Origin: Nostoc sp. CHAB 5715
GTDB taxonomy: Bacteria; Cyanobacteriota; Cyanobacteriia; Cyanobacteriales; Nostocaceae
DNA length: 28,072 bases
Reading direction: 5' to 3'
NCBI RefSeq assembly: GCF_020829685.1
Contig: NZ_JAIVFR010000001.1
Span: 1-28,072 of the forward strand
Below the pieces are notes generated by a model. That model made no database searches. It had not been told where the DNA came from and was given only the letters and a program-made list of their open reading frames with translations. The translations under genes were made by a program, and so were the position numbers. Shown piece after piece: positions 24,821 through 28,072 of the stretch (positions are counted from its first letter, which is position 1; each line of letters starts with the position of its first letter).

Positions 24821-24972
24821 TTGCACCAGTCCCAACAACCGCCTCAGAATGAATTCTGAGGCTATTAGCTATCTTCTAAAGAAGACTCAATAAAGATTAG
24901 AGTCCACTAAGCGTGGACTTGCGCTAAAAGCCTGTGAAATTTATTTCTTGGCGCGAAAGTGGGCAGGTGCAA
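24821..24972 (+). repeat. Diverged multi-hairpin element, copy 4
   Basis: Closing arms TTGCACC (24821-24827) and GGTGCAA (24966-24972) enclose four hairpins in the same order as copies 1-3: 24841-24862 (arms GCCTCAGAAT, loop GA), 24872-24885 (TCTTCT/AGAAGA), 24901-24919 (AGTCCAC/GTGGACT) and 24930-24952 (GCC..GAAAT/ATTTC..GGC). Sequence differs widely from the other copies yet pairing is kept. The preceding stretch 24584-24820 shows nothing recognisable. Confidence 0.8.
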
Positions 24973-24980
24973 GATATAAC

Positions 24981-25073
24981 TAGGACTTACGCAAAAAGTA
25001 CTAAAAATCTTAATTTATCGAACCGCCAAGAACGCCAAGAACGCCAAGAATCGTAGAGTTTGCGTAAGTCCTA
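24981..25073. mobile_element. 93-bp MITE with TAGGACTTACGCAAA terminal inverted repeats
   Basis: Perfect 15-bp terminal inverted repeats TAGGACTTACGCAAA (24981-24995) and TTTGCGTAAGTCCTA (25059-25073). The interior has three AACGCCAAG units (25028-25049) and no ORF. Presumably it is mobilised in trans by an IS transposase with matching ends. It lies 85 bases upstream of raf1. Confidence 0.85.
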
Positions 25074-25158
25074 ATAACTATGGGTAGTTCATAGATTAGA
25101 ATAAAACTTGCTCATGAGGTATTAATCAACCTCTCAAGTTGAAGCTCGCACTCTGATT

Positions 25159-26241
25159 ATGACTGATCTACCACCCAACGCTCAGAATCCCGAAGAAAAT
25201 GCTACCAACGATGTAGCACAAGAATTACTGCGAAGGCTGAGGCAAAAACAAGGTAACTGGGTGGAATGGGGAACGGCGATCGCCTCGTTGCTAAAAACCG
25301 GTTACAACCCCCAAGACATTTTTGAGGCGACTGGATTTGAGCCGATTCAACAAAATCAGGTGGTTGTTGGTTCTCAAGTTTACAATTCTTTGGAAAAGTT
25401 TGGAGTATCGGCAGAAACGCGATCGCACTATGCCACACGCGGCAGTGATGTTTTATACGAACTGCGTTTGCTCACTCAAGAAGAACGTGCCGCCGCTGCC
25501 GAACTAATCTTCGTCCACAACGTTGATGCTGATGAGGCACGGGATATAGCAAAAGCAATTAAAGAGTTCTCTTATTTCCGCACTTTACCAGAAGGGTTTT
25601 CTGCTCATCCTGGGGATGCTGTTGCTCATCAAGTTTGGAAACTGGCACGCCAAAATGCAGATTTACAACAGCGATCGCGCCTAATTGCCAAAGGTTTACG
25701 CTTTGCTCACACGCCAGCAGCAAGGCAAAAAATCGAACAACTACTGACTGATTTTACTACTGTTCCCCAGCGTCCAGCGCCAATTTTACCCTTTTACCGT
25801 CTGGAACTTGAAGAACAATTACCCCGAATCTTGCCGGTGGTAGGCGAGTTGCCATTATCACGGCAAGACTTGCAAGCTGTGCCGATAGTGACAGAAATTG
25901 AACCATTTCGGATGGTCAAGTTTTCTGGAGAGCAAGCTTGGGTACCGTTACCAGGTTGGCAAGTGTTGTTGGCAGCAGAAGATCCAGTAGTGATTTTAGC
26001 GAATAGCGATCGCTTCCCCATCCAAAGCCAAACGGGGCCTGTCGTCGTTGTCGTAGATCGCGCCCAACGAGAATGGGATGCCTCCAGCTATTTTGTTGTT
26101 GAAAATGGTGGTGAATTAGATTTTCAGTGGTTTGAAACTGAGCCAGAAATTCTTCTACTAGGACAAATTATTATCATCGTGCGTCCTAAGAAAATTCTGG
26201 ATGAAGAATTAACTAAGGATTCCTGGCAGATTGACGAATAA
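25159..26241 (+). CDS. raf1: Rubisco accumulation factor 1
   Basis: 360 residues, full length for the cyanobacterial protein. Raf1 is a chaperone that binds folded RbcL and helps assemble the L8 core of Rubisco in the cytoplasm. The N-terminal helical domain (about 15-195: RRLRQKQGNWVEWGTAIASLLKTGYNPQDIFEATGFEP ... GSDVLYELRLLTQEER) and the C-terminal beta-rich domain (about 210-345: LPFYRLELEEQLPRILPVVGELP ... FVVENGGELDFQWFE) are both present. Start ATG 25159. An upstream MITE and hairpin element lie close to its promoter. It is not near rbcLXS in this window. Confidence 0.92.
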   Translation: MTDLPPNAQNPEENATNDVAQELLRRLRQKQGNWVEWGTAIASLLKTGYNPQDIFEATGFEPIQQNQVVVGSQVYNSLEKFGVSAETRSHYATRGSDVLYELRLLTQEERAAAAELIFVHNVDADEARDIAKAIKEFSYFRTLPEGFSAHPGDAVAHQVWKLARQNADLQQRSRLIAKGLRFAHTPAARQKIEQLLTDFTTVPQRPAPILPFYRLELEEQLPRILPVVGELPLSRQDLQAVPIVTEIEPFRMVKFSGEQAWVPLPGWQVLLAAEDPVVILANSDRFPIQSQTGPVVVVVDRAQREWDASSYFVVENGGELDFQWFETEPEILLLGQIIIIVRPKKILDEELTKDSWQIDE

Positions 26242-26311
26242 ATTTAACAAATTCTGGGGGTTTAAGTCCAGTACAGTTCAGTTAAGGATTTTTGGTACTG
26301 ATTTTAGACCT

Positions 26312-26339
26312 GTAGAGACGCGAAATTTCGCGTCTCTAC
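26312..26339. repeat. Perfect 28-bp palindrome downstream of raf1
   Basis: Arms GTAGAGACGCGAAA and TTTCGCGTCTCTAC. It is the same hairpin family as at 22724 and 22767, with a different centre. A hairpin 70 bases after the raf1 stop, followed by AAGGTTTTT, could also serve as a terminator. Confidence 0.85.
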
Positions 26340-26428
26340 CAAGGTTTTTGGGCTTAACTGAACGGTATTGAGCCAATACCAAAGCTTGTAAAGTTAAGTT
26401 TCCTTGGGTAGGAATTTTGTTAACCAGA

Positions 26429-26596
26429 GCATCAGCCTGCAATGCCAATGCATCAGCCTGCAATGCCAATGCATCGGGTAACAATGCCAATGCATCGGGT
26501 AACAATGCCAATGCATCGGGTAACAATGCCAATGCATTGGGTAACAATGCCAATGCATTGGGTAACAATGCCAATGCATCGGGTAACAATGCCAAT
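26429..26596. repeat. 21-bp tandem array B, eight units
   Basis: Eight contiguous 21-bp units, GCATCAGCCTGCAATGCCAAT's first type twice and then GCATCGGGTAACAATGCCAA types (with two GCATTGGG variants). Open frames on both strands (NANASGN, DALALLP, MHWHCYP) follow from the 21-bp period. It adjoins the 3' end of the anti-sigma remnant. Confidence 0.95.
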
Positions 26597-26618
26597 GCGT
26601 CCCCTTGCATTAAAAACG

Positions 26619-26979
26619 CTACGATTTTACGCAAAGTTGTACTAGGTCAAACAAGCGATTTTTCAAGTCTGCTGCCATTGGGACAGTTGGAGTACTATAA
26701 GGAATTGCAGTTACCGCAGATTTATATAGCGCTTCTAGGTTGAGTGCAATACAGACCTAACCCCCAGCCCCTTCCCTACTAGCGTTGGGGAGTAAGATTC
26801 AAAGCCTCTCTCCTAAAAGGAGAGAGGTCAGACTGTATTGCTTCCATTCGAGAACCGCTATAGTCTGCTAACTCTTCGGCTAATTCTGGATACTCTGCTA
26901 ACTGCTGCTCAATCCCATCCAAGGCATAAAGGGGAGCTAGTTCACAAAAGCAGTAGTTTTCAGGATTATGTTGCATCAT
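26619..26979 (-). pseudogene. Anti-sigma-factor-like (ChrR/cupin-type N-terminus) remnant split by a MITE
   Basis: From ATG 26979 the frame reads MMQHNPENYCFCELAPLYAL, then a helical EQQLAEYPELAEELADY, up to base 26861. There the MITE at 26725-26862 interrupts it. Removing the MITE and one TA copy joins the frame exactly: ADY continues KSAVTAIPYSTPTVPMAADL then KNRLFDLVQLCVKS and a TAG at 26619-26621, for 74 residues. The pattern (APLYALxxL, then AVxAIPYSxPxVPMAADLKNRLF) is that of the N-terminal domain of cyanobacterial anti-sigma/cupin proteins paired with ECF factors. The cupin part is absent, replaced by the repeat array. It lies next to an ECF sigma remnant, as such pairs do. Confidence 0.7.
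26725..26862. mobile_element. MITE with TATAGCG(C/G)TTCT ends, inserted in the anti-sigma remnant
   Basis: The left end TATAGCGCTTCT...GCAATACAGA (26725-26755) and the right end TCAGACTGTATTGC...AGAACCGCTATA (26829-26862) are imperfect inverted repeats. Target duplication of TA fits an IS630/Tc1-type mechanism. The interior has AACCCCCAGCCCC and CCTCTCTCC/GGAGAGAGG (a small stem) and no ORF. Its ends match those around the hairpin element at 12258-12579. Confidence 0.82.
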
Positions 26980-26985
26980 CAGCTT

Positions 26986-27150
26986 CTAGTTCAACTTCCT
27001 ACTATCCAAAACAACCTCTTCACTTTCTTCTACCGAGTACAGGCTTTTGAAAGCGATCGCGTGGATAACTTTGGCATAGCGATCGTAAAGTGTAGATAGA
27101 GCAGATTGGTCACGTTGAGCAATTTTGGTTAAAAGTATTTTTTCAATTAA
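26986..27150 (-). pseudogene. ECF sigma factor remnant
   Basis: Read on the minus strand, the frame gives LLTKIAQRDQSALSTLYDRY, then AKVIHAIAFKSLYSVEESEE, VVLD, and abruptly SRKLN followed by TAG. The first part is ECF region 2 (usual form LLxxIAQRDxxALxxLYDRYxxxxYxxAFKxLxSxEEAEEVVLDVF). It stops where the DVFxxVW motif should begin, so regions 2.4 to 4 are deleted. Upstream an in-frame TAG at 27163-27165 and the lack of an ATG show that the start is lost too. It precedes the anti-sigma remnant by 6 bases, consistent with a former sigma/anti-sigma operon. 27166-27470 shows only AT-rich sequence. Confidence 0.65.
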
Positions 27151-27490
27151 AAGTTTATAAAACTATTACAAAATTTAAATAAATTTTCAAACCATCTTTA
27201 ATAGAACTCACTAGAGCAAGAATATCAACAAATGTATCATTCTGAGCAAAATGCTTAAGAAATTAAGTATTTTTCTTGTTATTTTATATTTTCAGGTATC
27301 TTCTTTTATTACCACAATTGTTGAGTAAAAAACCAAGTCCTATTTTTTTGATTTAGTTTCTTGAGGGATTCAGAACTGTCACTAATTGGAAATTTAATGG
27401 GAAGAAAACAAACTCAGTTGATATAAATGACTCAAGTATTGTGTAACAGAACTATCACTCATTTGTAGCTGAACAAGGAGTTTTCCAAAA

Positions 27491-28072
27491 ATGTCTCTAA
27501 CTAAACGTTGCTTGGCCGAATTTATTGGTACATTCTGGCTTGTTTTAGGTGGTTGTGGTAGTGCTGTTCTAGCCGCAGCCTACACGGCAGATGCGGCAAA
27601 AATCAGCGAAAATACTTCTTTTCCATTGGGTATTGGATTAGTCGGTGTATCTTTGGCGTTCGGGCTTACCGTCCTCACAGGGGCTTATGCTTTTGGTCAC
27701 ATTTCTGGTGGGCATTTCAATCCAGCTGTTTCCTTTGGACTGTGGGCAGGTAAGCGTTTTCCTGGGTCTGACTTACTACCTTACATCGCCTCTCAAGTAA
27801 TCGGTGCAGTTGTTGGTGCGGGCATTATCTACCTGATTGCGAACGGCAAAAGTGGATTTATCTTAACTGGCTCTAACCCATTGGCCACTAACGGCTACGG
27901 GACTCACTCTCCAGGTAGTTACACGCTGTTTGCTTGCCTCATTACTGAAGTTGTGATGACTTTCATGTTTCTGCTGATTATTTTGGGTGTAACTGACAGC
28001 CGTGCTCCTAAAGGATTTGCACCACTGGCAATTGGTTTTGGACTCACTTTGATTCACCTGATTAGCATTCCT
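27491..28072 (+). CDS. aqpZ: Aquaporin Z-like water channel (3' end outside window)
   Basis: A partial gene, 194 residues visible and no stop before the window edge. The N-terminus [23 protein letters not shown], the first pore motif [13 protein letters not shown] (NPA in half-helix B), and the later [13 protein letters not shown] segment match AqpZ. The last contains the pore-lining histidine of the selectivity filter. The second NPA and filter arginine would follow beyond base 28072. The start ATG 27491 is supported by AAGGAG ten bases upstream. An inner-membrane tetramer passing water rapidly is expected. An alternative reading as a glycerol facilitator is unlikely given the histidine. Confidence 0.93.
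   Translation, partial: MSLTKRCLAEFIGTFWLVLGGCGSAVLAAAYTADAAKISENTSFPLGIGLVGVSLAFGLTVLTGAYAFGHISGGHFNPAVSFGLWAGKRFPGSDLLPYIASQVIGAVVGAGIIYLIANGKSGFILTGSNPLATNGYGTHSPGSYTLFACLITEVVMTFMFLLIILGVTDSRAPKGFAPLAIGFGLTLIHLISIP

Noticed and set aside
26278..26743. Open frames through array B on both strands
   Set aside because: Same cause; the translated products are pure repeat plus unrelated flanks, and the minus frame conflicts with the anti-sigma remnant.

Overview
The window looks like chromosomal DNA of a filamentous, probably heterocyst-forming cyanobacterium close to Nostoc. The signs are abundant HIP1 octamers (GCGATCGC), heptanucleotide tandem repeats (STRRs) in many intergenic gaps, cyanobacterial lineage genes (Raf1, an FdC2/Fed2-type ferredoxin, phylloquinone MenG, HisZ) and the operon type sigma-like/DUF1822/CHAT. 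No ribosomal RNA, CRISPR array or intact insertion sequence was seen.

Layout. 1-5.1 kb is mostly housekeeping: tRNA-Ser(GGA), a C-terminally extended [2Fe-2S] ferredoxin, a thermonuclease-like lipoprotein with altered catalytic positions, an inositol-monophosphatase-family phosphatase, a J-domain/TPR protein and hisZ (the last two overlap by one base). 5.4-10.1 kb is a three-gene accessory operon: a small sigma-70-like protein whose start overlaps the stop of an 11-codon leader ORF, a DUF1822 protein, and a membrane-anchored CHAT protease fused to an outward-facing type I periplasmic binding domain. It reads as a one-protein ligand sensor coupled to a caspase-like protease and a transcription factor. 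10.7-17.4 kb (minus strand) carries a malonyl-CoA-synthetase-like enzyme, a CorA-type transporter, a kinase-like protein with ten TPRs and an NFG instead of DFG, and a TetR regulator. TetR is divergent from a Rieske oxygenase and a decayed CYP120-like P450. 20.3-26.2 kb holds an Rpn-family nuclease, DUF445, menG, a REC-GAF response regulator and raf1. 26.2-27.2 kb is a graveyard: a 21-bp repeat array, an anti-sigma remnant split by a MITE, and an ECF sigma remnant. An aquaporin gene runs off the right edge.

The intergenic DNA is unusually structured. Five separate tandem arrays share an exact 21-bp period (two B-DNA turns, seven codons) but have different unit sequences. Four copies of a multi-hairpin element occur, and the most diverged copy keeps the hairpins through compensatory base changes. 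MITEs with TATAGCG and TAGGACTTACGCA ends are present. STRR sequence reaches into the ends of several genes.

The strongest candidates for something undescribed are the sensor-CHAT operon with its leader ORF, the covarying multi-hairpin element, and the 21-bp array family. All calls are from reading the sequence. Family names come from recognised motifs and were not checked against a database.
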